The notes below the pieces were generated by a model that had not been told where the DNA came from, did no database searches, and worked only from the letters and a program-made list of their open reading frames with translations. Of a DNA stretch of 64,000 bases, positions 36,367 through 48,199 are shown one piece after another (the first letter of the stretch is position 1; each line of letters begins with the position of its first letter). The stretch comes from Vallitalea sp. (lineage in GTDB: Bacteria; Bacillota; Clostridia; Lachnospirales; Vallitaleaceae). The position numbers were made by a program, and so were the translations under genes. Where the stretch lies: the NCBI GenBank assembly GCA_025210235.1, contig JAOASG010000063.1:1-64000 (forward strand), in the 5' to 3' direction.

Positions 36367-39300
36367 ATGAGAAATAAAATAAAAACTATCATATTAATCT
36401 GCTTATTACTCTTGTCTTCTTCTTTTATTTCTTATGGTATAGGAGGAGGCGGACCTACTAACAAAGCCGATATCATCATAGATAAAGATGATGGACTTCA
36501 ATATTTTACTTATAAAGTAGACTCCGTATCTAGCAATTCAAAATACAAATACAAAACTATTGGTTGGGATATAACATTTATTCCTGATGGTGAAAAACCT
36601 AAAAAAACACGAAGGCCATATAACTTTAGTAATCATGGTAACGATGATGTTGTAAAGATACCTTTAGAAGAAATCTTTAATGAAATATCTGTAGATAAGG
36701 ATGAAAAAGATAGACTTAAACGAAAAGATGGCATACTTATAGCTGATGCTGTACAAGTTATTCTTATAGATAACCAACCTATGGGAGAAAATAGAAAGCC
36801 AGTAGTTAATTGGAACCATGATTTTAATACTGTTCTTCGAGGTAATACTCAAGGAATTATGATATTTAAGGATGATGCATGTTCTCAAGTTAATCCTAAG
36901 AGAGTAGGTATCTTAGATGGATTACCTGGTGGTATTGAATGGGGTCCAAATACACAAAAAAATTTACCTTTGTACTATAATCAAGTAGCAAATTATGACA
37001 AACTATATTCAGAAATAATCGTTGACCTTAAGATACAAGCAACAAGTAGTATCGATGATCATACTATTGATATGTCAAAAGGAGAAGGTTCGGGACAAGT
37101 TAGAATTCATGCAAAAGCAGATATAACAGGGTTTGAAACAAATGATATTAAAATGGAACCTTATTTAAATAAACATTCTAATATTCGTCAAATGGTTTTT
37201 ACTATGAATGATGGCGTTAATACATATGAGAAAACAATTACTTCTTTTACTGAACTTAGTGGTAGTACGGATTTTACTTTTAACTATTTACCAAATGACA
37301 TTGAAGATGGTGATGCTGATTTAGATGATAATATAATTAAAGATTTTCATTGTGATGTATCAGTTGATTATTTCAGACAATGTCATGGTATATCTAGCGA
37401 TGATACAAGTGTAGAACTAATTAAAAAAGCCCCCATCCCCCAAGGCAACCCCATAGCAATCCTTTCAGCTCCAGAAGAAGTACTAGTTGGTGAAGAATTC
37501 CTTGCAGATGGTTCTGGTTCATTAGCTCCAAACGGAGCGACAATAGTTGATTACAAATGGAAGGTAGAAACTAAATCATTGCCTGATCAAAATGGTAAAA
37601 AAAGTATAACCTTAACCTATGATAAACCGAAAACCATCACTATTGAATTAACTGTAAAAGATAGCAACGGTAAAACAGATACCGCTATGAAAGATGTCAT
37701 CATAAAAAAGAAAGCTAGCCCCCCAGTGAACTGGGCTCCCGAAGTAACGTTATCTGCACCTAACATAGTAATGCAAGGAGATCCTTTTACTCTTACTGTT
37801 AGCGCAAAAGACAAAGAAGATGGAATTCTGACACCTACATTATGCAAACCTTCTTGTCTTCAACTATCTAGCCCTGTAACTAATGGTAGTAATACAGCTA
37901 AGTTTTTACAAAGTGGAAAATATACCGTTACAGCCAAAGCCACAGATAGTGGTGGAGAAAGTGATACAACAAGTGTACGAATAGAAGTTTGTCCTCCAAA
38001 ACCTTTAGCTATTATTAGCGAGGAAGGTGACTATAAAGTAGGTCAAACAGTAATACTCGATAGTTCAAAATCAAAATCAGTCAGCAAAACATATCCTATC
38101 GACTGGAAACTTACGAAATGGGAAATAACACCATTAGACAATCTCACTACAGAAGATATCTACTACAAAAAATTAAATGATAGAGAAATAGCATTTACTT
38201 CTAAGAAAACTGGTGTAGTAACTATAAATCTAACAGTAACTAATACACTAGGCTACTCTAATACAAGAACAATAAAACGTATAATTAAACCTGATACCCC
38301 ACCAAAATCAGATTTCAAATTAATTAAAAAAGTATATAGAGATAAAGATAATGACAAAAAAGCAATGGTAAAAGCATTTGATATGTCAAAAAGTAATGAT
38401 GGCGATAAAATAACTAAAAGAGCATGGTTTTACGCTTTTGATAGTGATAATGACGGTATATTTTCTGATGATATTTGGTATTATCACAATGGTACTAACT
38501 GGGTAGAAACAGGTACAACATATAACAACTTATTTACCTTTGCTGATACTGTAGAAACCGGCAATTTAACCGATGTAACCGTAGAAACTAAACATGTAGG
38601 AGAATATAAGTTTGAATTAAAAGTATATGAAGAACACGATAACAGACTTCTAGAATTTGTTGATACATCCTACATTCTTACTGATGATACCAATGATAAA
38701 CCTAGCAAAGAGTGTATTTCTGAAGTAGATAACATAGCACCAGTAACAGCAGTAAAAGTTGATGTACTAAATGATAAAGTATATGACATTGTTGTATTCA
38801 CAGACTATAAAGATATGGATTTAATCACTCTACAAACCGAACTAAACTTACTAAAAGCAGAAGCATTCTCCAATAACAAGAACTTACGAATACATCTAAT
38901 TACTGATAAGAAAAAGATTGGTAATCAACATAAAATCAAAAATTATTATACATATGCAAGAATAATTAATCTTAGCTATTATCTAGAAAGTGGAATGTAT
39001 GAATTCTCAGGTCCAGGAGGACATACAAGAACTTATTATAATCATGACCCTCGTCATCATAGTATTCACTACGAAACAACACAGAGCTTTACTACCCCTA
39101 CAAAGCCTTTTGAAAAAGGAGATAAAGTGGTGTCAGAAAGAGGAAGTTTTTATACTTCCCATGATGGTCAGTATGGAGGATATGAAAAATCAGGAGTAGA
39201 ATTTAGATTTTATAATCCTGATAATAAAATTGGTACTTTAGTAACCTATAGAGAAGAAACTAATGGCTGGATACAAGGAATAAATTGGTGTTGTATCTAC

Positions 39301-42027
39301 CATGATATAGAAGTTAGTAAAGAAACAGTTAACATAACAAATCATTGGTCTAGAACAAGTTATTATACTCCTAAAGACTTTTATTATGATATTAATGCTA
39401 TGGATTTTTCTAAAATTAAAGATATTCCATATACAAAAGATAGTAAAAAAGTATTTTTATATTTTACAAAAGGAAAAAGTTTTGACTATGAAAACGAAAA
39501 GGGATATAACTATTCGGCAAGTAGTATTGATAAAGATTTAATGGACTATTTAATTTCCAATAACTTTGAAACTTATGTTATTACTTCTATACAAAATATA
39601 CTTGATAAAAAATTTGATAGTAATAATTATAATTCAGATATAAATTCTCAATTTGCTACTCTTAGAGAGCTTTCACACTGTTCACCAATACGCGGTAAAT
39701 ATGTTATAGGTGATGTAAATACTGATCTATGGAAAGACCAATTAATGCATTTAGCAGAGAAAATTGTAGCAATGCCAAATAAAATAAAAGTAGAAAATAA
39801 TACTATTAGACTTACTTTTGATAAAGATTTCAAAGAAGGCGAAGAACTTGACTTAACATTATTACAACAAGAACTCAAAATATCGGATTTAGTAGGAAAC
39901 ACTATAGATTTGCCTAAAATAAAGTATAAAGTTAAAGTAGAAGATAAAGGTATTAAAGAATTATCAAGCTTATGTTTTTCTAATCCTTTAACGGAATATA
40001 AGCAAAAAGAAAATATTGAAATAGTAAATATAACAGATGAAATAATAATATATAAAGAAAACAATCAATTTAAAATAACTATTATAGATGAAAATAAAGC
40101 AAAAGAAAAATATGGAGATAATGTAATAGAGCTTAAAAAATTAGATTTTACAAACATAAAAGATGTACATATACTAAAAAATTTAATAGCAATACTATAT
40201 AACAATGGTACGGTAAAATCTTATGGAAGAGCATATTATAAATTGGATCATAATAAGTGGAGAAATATACAAAAATTAGTTTCTAGTACTGAAATAATAG
40301 TTGCAATTAAATATGATGGATCTTTAATGGTTTTAGGTGGATATAGCGGATATTATTATGATACTAGGTATAACAATGAAGAATATAAAAATAACAACAC
40401 TATTTACTATGATGGTATTGGACTTAAAAATACAGTGGCTATATTGGGTAGAAATAAAGAAAGCAAACTTGAAAGCATTCAATATGGAAGTAGCGGTGTG
40501 CATTTTTATCCACAGGCAATAAAACAAAAATTTTATACAACTAACTTTCAATTAATCGGTAATAAAACTTGTGATAAATTAATAATAAAAGTGCGAGGTA
40601 ATTATTATTATTCTGATGATTATGAATTAAAAAATCCTATTAAGGAATTACAAGGTATGAATATCAAAATGATTATCCCATATAGTTATAGAGATTTTAT
40701 TGCAATAAAATATGATGATACATTTTATGCAAGTGAATCACTACGAGAAAATAAAGAGTATTACTCTAATGTATGGTATTTAAATAACTTGGGAAGATAT
40801 AAAAGCTACGCAATAATGGAAAATTCTATTTGGATTCAAGGTCCAAATAGCGAGTGCTTTCTTGGAAATAATGGACAAAAAGCTTACCCTAGCAGATATA
40901 TTAAAATAGATGACATAAAAAATATAATAGATAATGATTATAACAATACTTATGGAAATAAAATGATAATTATAATGAAGAACGGGAAAAAATACAATAT
41001 GGATAGTTATATGAACGCAGTTAATGTTTCATCATCTGCAAAATACTATTTCGCTGATCAAAAAGGTATTGCATATTTAAATAATAATGGTTACTTTAGT
41101 TCATCTATAGTTCCCTATTATTATAACTGGGGTGATAGATATAAATTTAGAAATGTAACTAGAAGTAGCGTAAAAAAAGTAATCACTGTAAGTAACAGTG
41201 CAATACTAGCTTTGGATAATAATGGAACAGTATCTGTTTATAGATACAAAAAAGATGATTATTTATATTACCTTGACGGAGCTAAATACTATAAGAATGT
41301 TGAAGATATTTTTACTTCTAACGGAATAGTATTTTTAAAAACTAAAGATGGTGTAAGTGCAATTTATAAAAGTATTCCTAATAATTATAGTAATTATGGG
41401 AAATTTAGAAATAAAAAAATCACAAAGTATATTATCGGAAGAATAAATGGAAATTATAATAATTATTTATTAGGGCTTGATTCAGAAGGAAAAGTGTGGC
41501 GCACAGGTACAGGAAATGATTTAGTGTTAGTATCAAGCAATGTGAAAGATATGTATAACATAGAAAATGAAATAATATTTTTAGAAACAACTGGCTATCT
41601 AAGTAAATATGGCGAAGGAAAAAAATTTGAATTATATGAAGATATGATAATAACTAAAAAATTCATTACTCTTAAACTAAAAAGAAGAAATGAAAAAGCA
41701 TGTATATCAAAAGAAGGAGTGCAATTAGGATATATTGGTAAGTTTAAAGAAAGACTAGAAAGTGTACAGTACTTAAACTCAACACAATTTCACATAGGTA
41801 AGCACCTAGATGATGGTGTATCATTTAAATATAAAATATTTACTCATAATGAAAACTCTATTGAAGAAATATTATATCATCAAGAAATTGATAATACATG
41901 GAAAGATGTCAAAGACCTTGATATTATTCCTGTATGTGATGGATATTATATCGGTGTTGTGGAAGTTAATGCAGAAAATAAAGCTATTCGATATAGTTAT
42001 GCAAAAGCTACCGCAGAAAACATGTAG
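36367..42027 (+). CDS. Giant secreted PKD-domain protein with beta-propeller-like C-terminal half
   Basis: 1886 residues. Signal peptide 1-24. At about 358-640 lie three PKD/Ig-like domains (GNPIAILSAPEEVLVGEEF; APEVTLSAPNIVMQGDPF; PLAIISEEGDYKVGQTV). Next is a possible calcium loop FDSDNDGIFSDD (about 695) and a segment VYDIVVFTDYKDMDLITLQT (about 800) that hints at a VWA-like or Rossmann fold. From about 1260 to 1760 repeated AILYNNGTVKSYGR- and AILALDNNGTVSVY-like units resemble RCC1-type propeller blades. Exported; adhesive role inferred. Starts eight bases after the previous stop. Confidence 0.8.
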   Translation: MRNKIKTIILICLLLLSSSFISYGIGGGGPTNKADIIIDKDDGLQYFTYKVDSVSSNSKYKYKTIGWDITFIPDGEKPKKTRRPYNFSNHGNDDVVKIPLEEIFNEISVDKDEKDRLKRKDGILIADAVQVILIDNQPMGENRKPVVNWNHDFNTVLRGNTQGIMIFKDDACSQVNPKRVGILDGLPGGIEWGPNTQKNLPLYYNQVANYDKLYSEIIVDLKIQATSSIDDHTIDMSKGEGSGQVRIHAKADITGFETNDIKMEPYLNKHSNIRQMVFTMNDGVNTYEKTITSFTELSGSTDFTFNYLPNDIEDGDADLDDNIIKDFHCDVSVDYFRQCHGISSDDTSVELIKKAPIPQGNPIAILSAPEEVLVGEEFLADGSGSLAPNGATIVDYKWKVETKSLPDQNGKKSITLTYDKPKTITIELTVKDSNGKTDTAMKDVIIKKKASPPVNWAPEVTLSAPNIVMQGDPFTLTVSAKDKEDGILTPTLCKPSCLQLSSPVTNGSNTAKFLQSGKYTVTAKATDSGGESDTTSVRIEVCPPKPLAIISEEGDYKVGQTVILDSSKSKSVSKTYPIDWKLTKWEITPLDNLTTEDIYYKKLNDREIAFTSKKTGVVTINLTVTNTLGYSNTRTIKRIIKPDTPPKSDFKLIKKVYRDKDNDKKAMVKAFDMSKSNDGDKITKRAWFYAFDSDNDGIFSDDIWYYHNGTNWVETGTTYNNLFTFADTVETGNLTDVTVETKHVGEYKFELKVYEEHDNRLLEFVDTSYILTDDTNDKPSKECISEVDNIAPVTAVKVDVLNDKVYDIVVFTDYKDMDLITLQTELNLLKAEAFSNNKNLRIHLITDKKKIGNQHKIKNYYTYARIINLSYYLESGMYEFSGPGGHTRTYYNHDPRHHSIHYETTQSFTTPTKPFEKGDKVVSERGSFYTSHDGQYGGYEKSGVEFRFYNPDNKIGTLVTYREETNGWIQGINWCCIYHDIEVSKETVNITNHWSRTSYYTPKDFYYDINAMDFSKIKDIPYTKDSKKVFLYFTKGKSFDYENEKGYNYSASSIDKDLMDYLISNNFETYVITSIQNILDKKFDSNNYNSDINSQFATLRELSHCSPIRGKYVIGDVNTDLWKDQLMHLAEKIVAMPNKIKVENNTIRLTFDKDFKEGEELDLTLLQQELKISDLVGNTIDLPKIKYKVKVEDKGIKELSSLCFSNPLTEYKQKENIEIVNITDEIIIYKENNQFKITIIDENKAKEKYGDNVIELKKLDFTNIKDVHILKNLIAILYNNGTVKSYGRAYYKLDHNKWRNIQKLVSSTEIIVAIKYDGSLMVLGGYSGYYYDTRYNNEEYKNNNTIYYDGIGLKNTVAILGRNKESKLESIQYGSSGVHFYPQAIKQKFYTTNFQLIGNKTCDKLIIKVRGNYYYSDDYELKNPIKELQGMNIKMIIPYSYRDFIAIKYDDTFYASESLRENKEYYSNVWYLNNLGRYKSYAIMENSIWIQGPNSECFLGNNGQKAYPSRYIKIDDIKNIIDNDYNNTYGNKMIIIMKNGKKYNMDSYMNAVNVSSSAKYYFADQKGIAYLNNNGYFSSSIVPYYYNWGDRYKFRNVTRSSVKKVITVSNSAILALDNNGTVSVYRYKKDDYLYYLDGAKYYKNVEDIFTSNGIVFLKTKDGVSAIYKSIPNNYSNYGKFRNKKITKYIIGRINGNYNNYLLGLDSEGKVWRTGTGNDLVLVSSNVKDMYNIENEIIFLETTGYLSKYGEGKKFELYEDMIITKKFITLKLKRRNEKACISKEGVQLGYIGKFKERLESVQYLNSTQFHIGKHLDDGVSFKYKIFTHNENSIEEILYHQEIDNTWKDVKDLDIIPVCDGYYIGVVEVNAENKAIRYSYAKATAENM

Positions 42028-42041
42028 AAAGGTGGTGTATA

Positions 42042-45035
42042 ATGAATCGAAAGTTAATAAGTATATTATTTTTCTTTGCAACTTTAATAAGTGTTCAGCC
42101 AATTCACGCTAGAGAAATAGATAGAGAACCTTATAAAAAAACAACTACATTTTATTTTCATGCAGTTGATGAAGCCGGAACTATAAAAGTACATGATAAA
42201 ATACAGAGTGAAAAAAGCAAGCACGTACATATAACTTCAAGTAATATAAAATTAGAAATACTAGATGTAAAAAACGCTTCAAAAGACTACTGGGAAATAA
42301 AATATAAAGCTAATGGATATTTATATGCTAGAGTATATAAAGGGCAATATAGTGGAAGTAGAACAACTGCATTAAAACTTAATGGATCTTATCTTTCAAG
42401 TGATTATAGAAGTTATACCGATAATAGTCAAATTGACAAATGGGAAGGCAAAGAACATTCTATCTATATTAGTAAAAACTGGGACAATCCTTTTCTTATT
42501 AAAGCATCAACTGATTTATACGCATATACTTATGATGCATGGTCAAGTACATCACAACATGCTAGTGATTCACAAGAAAGAACTTGGAATATGAATTATG
42601 CCCCTAATATATCAAATTCTATAAATAGAAATCATATGAATGGAAAAGATAGTACCTCAATAACTGTAAACGGAAAAGTATATGATACAGAACAAGATGA
42701 TATAACTATAACTGCTGAAATAAAAGGAACAGTAAATCATCAATATACAACTCTTGCAAAAAAAACAAAATATATTGATATGCCTAATACATCTTATGGG
42801 CAAGGCGATGATTATGAATTTACATTTAATCTCTCTGAATTTCCAAAAGATGTTGATGGAACGTTATACGTTACTGTAATGGATCATTTTAAGGATATCA
42901 GTAGTAGGAGTTATCCAATATATATTGATAGAACTAACCCTGTTATATATTCTAAAGATACCTTTTTAATGAGAGGTGGTAGCATGATTAACGTCTCTAC
43001 CACTGAACAAAGCGAAGTTTATTTACTAAAAAATGATTCTCCTTATAATCTTTATAGTGATATAATAAATGCTATATCTAATGGCAAAGGCACTAAAATA
43101 GGCACTTGTACAAGTAACTCTTACTTATCAGTACCTTCATTTACTGGTTCATATAGATTGTTTGCCGTTGACAGAGGTAAAAATGTATCTGCTCCATCTA
43201 ACAATATTGTACAAATAGATTCACAAAAACCAAAAGTAAAAGAGATTATAGTTGAAGACAACCAAATAATCATTAAGTATTTTAATCAAGTAAGTTCAAT
43301 AGTATCAGAAACAAAAGATTATTTACTACCTCTGCAAAATACTATTTCTTCTTTTGTTTGTGTAATTTCAGATGAAGATAACGTTAATTATGAATTTATA
43401 TTTAATGATTACGAAACCGATGAAAAATATTCTGATAGATTTATTTGTAGTAATTTCGATAATTCAATGTTCACAAATAAAAATGGAATACCAAAAATAA
43501 TTGGAAATACAGTTACTAATAAACATAAATTTCATGAAGTTGGTAAATATAGCTTAGAGTATCAAGCACAAGATACTCCAATAGAGCCAAGTGAAATAAA
43601 CTTTTCTAATTACCGTAAATGGAGTAATAAAAATAACATTGAATTATTAGTTCATAGACGTCCTATCGCTGATTTAACTATTGACGCTATAACTTATAAT
43701 GATAAATGGATTATTAGAAATATAAATGGAGATGGGTATGACCTTGATCATATGAATATGGCTAATAAAGGAATTATAGAAGAAAAATATGAGTGGAAAA
43801 GTACTTCAGATGATATATTTCATACAGGTAAGATTCCAAGCGGTCTGCCTACAAAAATTGATAATAAGGATACTAATTATATTATTAAGTATATGGTAAA
43901 AGATATCGAAGGTGCATGGAGTAACCCAAAAATATATGTATTGAATCTTGATTTAAAATTTAACGCAAAGCTAAAAAGCCAAAATGGACAACCCCTAAAT
44001 CATGTGTCTACAGGACAAAATTTAATTCTATATGATGCAATAACAATATGTCCTTATAATGTTCACTTAGAATTAGCTTTATATGATCAAAATGGTACTA
44101 ATCAAATACTTGATACAAAAACAATTAATTATAATAGTTCCACAGGCATAAAAAATGGGACAAAAATACAATGGAACGATATTGATTACTATATCCCCAA
44201 AAATACTAAAGAGGGTTGGTATACATTTAAGGCTACTGCAATATCTGCTGACAATCAACAAATAACAAAACAATGGAAAGTTTATTTAGTAGATAATACC
44301 CCTCCAACAGTACAAATTATTGGGACAAATCCATCATTTATATATGAAGGAGATGACGTCTTTGTAAACATTAAAGTACATGACTGTGATATGGATACTC
44401 TTAATCTAAAAGTGTATTTATTAAAGAATGGTAATATTATAAATACTTCTACCTATACAGTAAAACCAAATGATAATACTTATAATATATGCACATATAA
44501 CTTAATTAATAATATTACCCCAGGTAATTATGAAATAAGAGTGGTCGTTAATGATAACAACGGTGGTGAAGCTAATGATTTGGCAACTTTTATAGCTAAT
44601 GATTTAAATATAAAAGGATATATAAATCATACTTCAAAATGGAATGAAAACAGAATAAAATATAATCAATCAAAAACTAATACTGATAATAGTCCTAGAG
44701 ATTATGACACGTATTGGTCGGGTGAAAAATTTATGTTAAGTTCTACAACAACTTCTATTAATTCTTCAAGTACAATAGTAGCTGAAACAGTTTATGTACA
44801 AATTCTAAATGAGTCACCTATAATTACTCAGGTACTTCATAATGCTGAACACATAAATAAATGGACTGGAGAGTTATGGAATAAAAATATGATTCATAAA
44901 TGGGGAACTACTACCCCAGAAATACTCACTTTTAGATTTACTGTAGAATATAGTAATTCTCATATAGAAATAGCTGACGTTAATATTACCATTGATGACA
45001 TAGAAAATTATTGGCGCTACCATAGAAAGTTCTAA
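42042..45035 (+). CDS. Large secreted Ig-like domain protein
   Basis: 997 residues. Signal peptide MNRKLISILFFFATLISVQP with cleavage after about residue 24. The rest is beta-rich, with Ig-like modules such as TNPVIYSKDTFLMRGGSMIN (about 300), NTPPTVQIIGTNPSFIYEGD (about 752) and an ending with LTFRFTVEYSNSHIEIADVN. No catalytic motif or wall anchor seen. AAAGGTGGTGTATA precedes the ATG and the gap from the previous gene is 14 bases, so it belongs to the same operon as the SLH and PKD proteins. Confidence 0.78.
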   Translation: MNRKLISILFFFATLISVQPIHAREIDREPYKKTTTFYFHAVDEAGTIKVHDKIQSEKSKHVHITSSNIKLEILDVKNASKDYWEIKYKANGYLYARVYKGQYSGSRTTALKLNGSYLSSDYRSYTDNSQIDKWEGKEHSIYISKNWDNPFLIKASTDLYAYTYDAWSSTSQHASDSQERTWNMNYAPNISNSINRNHMNGKDSTSITVNGKVYDTEQDDITITAEIKGTVNHQYTTLAKKTKYIDMPNTSYGQGDDYEFTFNLSEFPKDVDGTLYVTVMDHFKDISSRSYPIYIDRTNPVIYSKDTFLMRGGSMINVSTTEQSEVYLLKNDSPYNLYSDIINAISNGKGTKIGTCTSNSYLSVPSFTGSYRLFAVDRGKNVSAPSNNIVQIDSQKPKVKEIIVEDNQIIIKYFNQVSSIVSETKDYLLPLQNTISSFVCVISDEDNVNYEFIFNDYETDEKYSDRFICSNFDNSMFTNKNGIPKIIGNTVTNKHKFHEVGKYSLEYQAQDTPIEPSEINFSNYRKWSNKNNIELLVHRRPIADLTIDAITYNDKWIIRNINGDGYDLDHMNMANKGIIEEKYEWKSTSDDIFHTGKIPSGLPTKIDNKDTNYIIKYMVKDIEGAWSNPKIYVLNLDLKFNAKLKSQNGQPLNHVSTGQNLILYDAITICPYNVHLELALYDQNGTNQILDTKTINYNSSTGIKNGTKIQWNDIDYYIPKNTKEGWYTFKATAISADNQQITKQWKVYLVDNTPPTVQIIGTNPSFIYEGDDVFVNIKVHDCDMDTLNLKVYLLKNGNIINTSTYTVKPNDNTYNICTYNLINNITPGNYEIRVVVNDNNGGEANDLATFIANDLNIKGYINHTSKWNENRIKYNQSKTNTDNSPRDYDTYWSGEKFMLSSTTTSINSSSTIVAETVYVQILNESPIITQVLHNAEHINKWTGELWNKNMIHKWGTTTPEILTFRFTVEYSNSHIEIADVNITIDDIENYWRYHRKF

Positions 45036-45068
45036 GATATTTAATTTAGTAATTTTCTTATAAAGTAT

Positions 45069-45279
45069 AGAAAAGCAACTACATCATGTTATTCAAGGAA
45101 TATTTCTCCTCTAGTAACATTCCAGAGTTGCATTACCAAGTAGAATGAACATCAATGAGCCTAGCGTAGAGGGTATAGGGTAATATGGAGCAGCGAGCCA
45201 CGGACGGCGAGCTCAGCTGTTTAAACAGGACGTTTAATCTGCTGACGGAATATTACCCTATACCCTCTACGCGGAAACT

Positions 45280-45280
<1 letters not shown>
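45069..45280. repeat. Long palindromic element, full copy (copy B)
   Basis: Core hairpin 45157-45280: arms 45164-45186 and 45250-45272 pair perfectly over 23 bp, base GAG-CCTA and GGAAA-CTC, apex 45187-45249. The apex differs from copy A at only two of 63 bases, both T to C. The stem differs by compensated pairs. The flank from 45069 (AGAAAAGCAACTACAT, TATTC/GAATA hairpin) matches copy A. The last base lies in the purA stop codon, so the element can serve as the 3' end of purA mRNA. Confidence 0.88.
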
Positions 45281-47044
<1,764 letters not shown>

Positions 47045-47701
47045 ATGAAACTAGAAAAAATTAGTAATGTTCAGATCAGATGTACTTTAAATAAAACTGA
47101 TTTAATAAATAGACAAATTAAAATTAGCGAACTTGCATATGGAACTGAAAAAACACAAGAATTATTTAAAGATATGATGGCACAGGCCTCTGATGAATTT
47201 GGTTTTGAAGCAGATAATGTACCTTTAATGATTGAGGCAATACCCCTATCAAAAGATAGCATAATGTTGATAATTACAAAAGTGGATAATCCTGATGAAT
47301 TAGATGAAAAGTTATCTTCTATTCCTCAACAAAATATACGTAATTTTAAGAAAAAAGAAGTTGTAGAAAATACTAATAAAGACACTACTGAGAATATTAA
47401 TTCTAATCTTAAACAAATTATTTATTCTTTCAAATCTCTAGATCAAGTTATTCAAGTAGCACATATTACTAATTGTCTTTATAACGGTATTAACTCTTTA
47501 TACAAAGATGAATTAAACAACGAATATTATCTTGTTATTAATAAATCAGAAGACTCAACTCAAGCTTTTGTGGGATTAAATGGATACTTGTCTGAATACG
47601 GAAAGAAAATAATTTCTTCAAATATAATGGAAACTTTTTATCAAGAGCACTATGATATTATTATAAAAGATAAAGCAATTCAAATATTATCAAACTTATA
47701 A
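47045..47701 (+). CDS. mecA: MecA-family adaptor protein
   Basis: 218 residues. The N-terminal domain MKLEKISNVQIRCTLNKTDL ... RQIKISELAYGTEKTQELF and VPLMIEAIPLSKDSIMLIIT are typical of MecA, which delivers substrates to the ClpC/ClpP protease; the C-terminal domain (about 120-218) with FKSLDQVIQVA is the ClpC-binding part. Start at 47045 with AAGGAAG eight bases upstream. Targets in this organism are unknown (ComK and Spo0A in Bacillus). Cytoplasmic; transcribed alone. Confidence 0.88.
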   Translation: MKLEKISNVQIRCTLNKTDLINRQIKISELAYGTEKTQELFKDMMAQASDEFGFEADNVPLMIEAIPLSKDSIMLIITKVDNPDELDEKLSSIPQQNIRNFKKKEVVENTNKDTTENINSNLKQIIYSFKSLDQVIQVAHITNCLYNGINSLYKDELNNEYYLVINKSEDSTQAFVGLNGYLSEYGKKIISSNIMETFYQEHYDIIIKDKAIQILSNL

Positions 47702-47720
47702 GTTATTTCTATAAAACAAA

Positions 47721-47761
47721 AGGATTAAATATGTATATTTACTTATACAATATTTAATCCT
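47721..47761. terminator. Bidirectional terminator between mecA and the DUF1858 gene
   Basis: AGGATTAAATAT pairs with ATATTTAATCCT, with an inner GTATA/TATAC pair, followed by TCTTTTTGTTT on the plus strand and CTTTTGTTTTAT on the minus strand. Confidence 0.8.
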
Positions 47762-47780
47762 CTTTTTGTTTAATAATATA

Positions 47781-47990
47781 TTACTTCTCTTTAGACTCTA
47801 AAAAAGAGTTAATTCTTTGAATTAAATCATCTACATCCATACCATGTACAAAAGCTGCCTCTTCTAATGTTTCTCCTTGAGCAGATGGGCAACCAATACA
47901 ATGCATACCTGATTCTAATAAAATAGGAATAATTTCTTGGTCAACTGCAATTATATCTGCAATTATCATATCCTTTGTAACTTTTGCCAT
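47781..47990 (-). CDS. DUF1858-domain protein
   Basis: 69 residues covering the whole DUF1858 domain: MIIADIIAVDQEIIPILLES and GMHCIGCPSAQGETLEEAA. The C-x-x-C pair suggests redox or metal binding, as in relatives found near hybrid-cluster or sulfur-related proteins; function not known. AAGGAGGTAATGTA precedes the ATG. Monocistronic, with a shortened palindromic repeat in its leader region. Confidence 0.88.
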   Translation of the reverse strand: MAKVTKDMIIADIIAVDQEIIPILLESGMHCIGCPSAQGETLEEAAFVHGMDVDDLIQRINSFLESKEK

Positions 47991-48025
47991 TACATTACCT
48001 CCTTATATTTTATATTCTTGTTAGT

Positions 48026-48054
48026 TAAGTAATTGCAAAACTAGCAATTACCTA
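48026..48054. repeat. Collapsed copy of the short palindromic family
   Basis: TAAGTAATTGCAAAACTA joined directly to GCAATTACCTA, that is a left terminal repeat fused to the outer part of a right one, with the centre missing. Lies upstream of the DUF1858 gene. Confidence 0.6.
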
Positions 48055-48199
48055 TTTTTGTAAGTAATAATTCTAATCTTTACTTTACGTCTCAGTGTTT
48101 CAAAATTATTATAATATAAATAATATTTTTTTACAATTACATTTATATAAATATAAAAAACTATTTAGAATCATAAAAATATATTAGTGTTGTTTTTAG

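Noticed and set aside
40337..40522. Small open frames inside the PKD giant gene
   Set aside because: They are frame shadows in a single continuous coding sequence with an intact reading frame.
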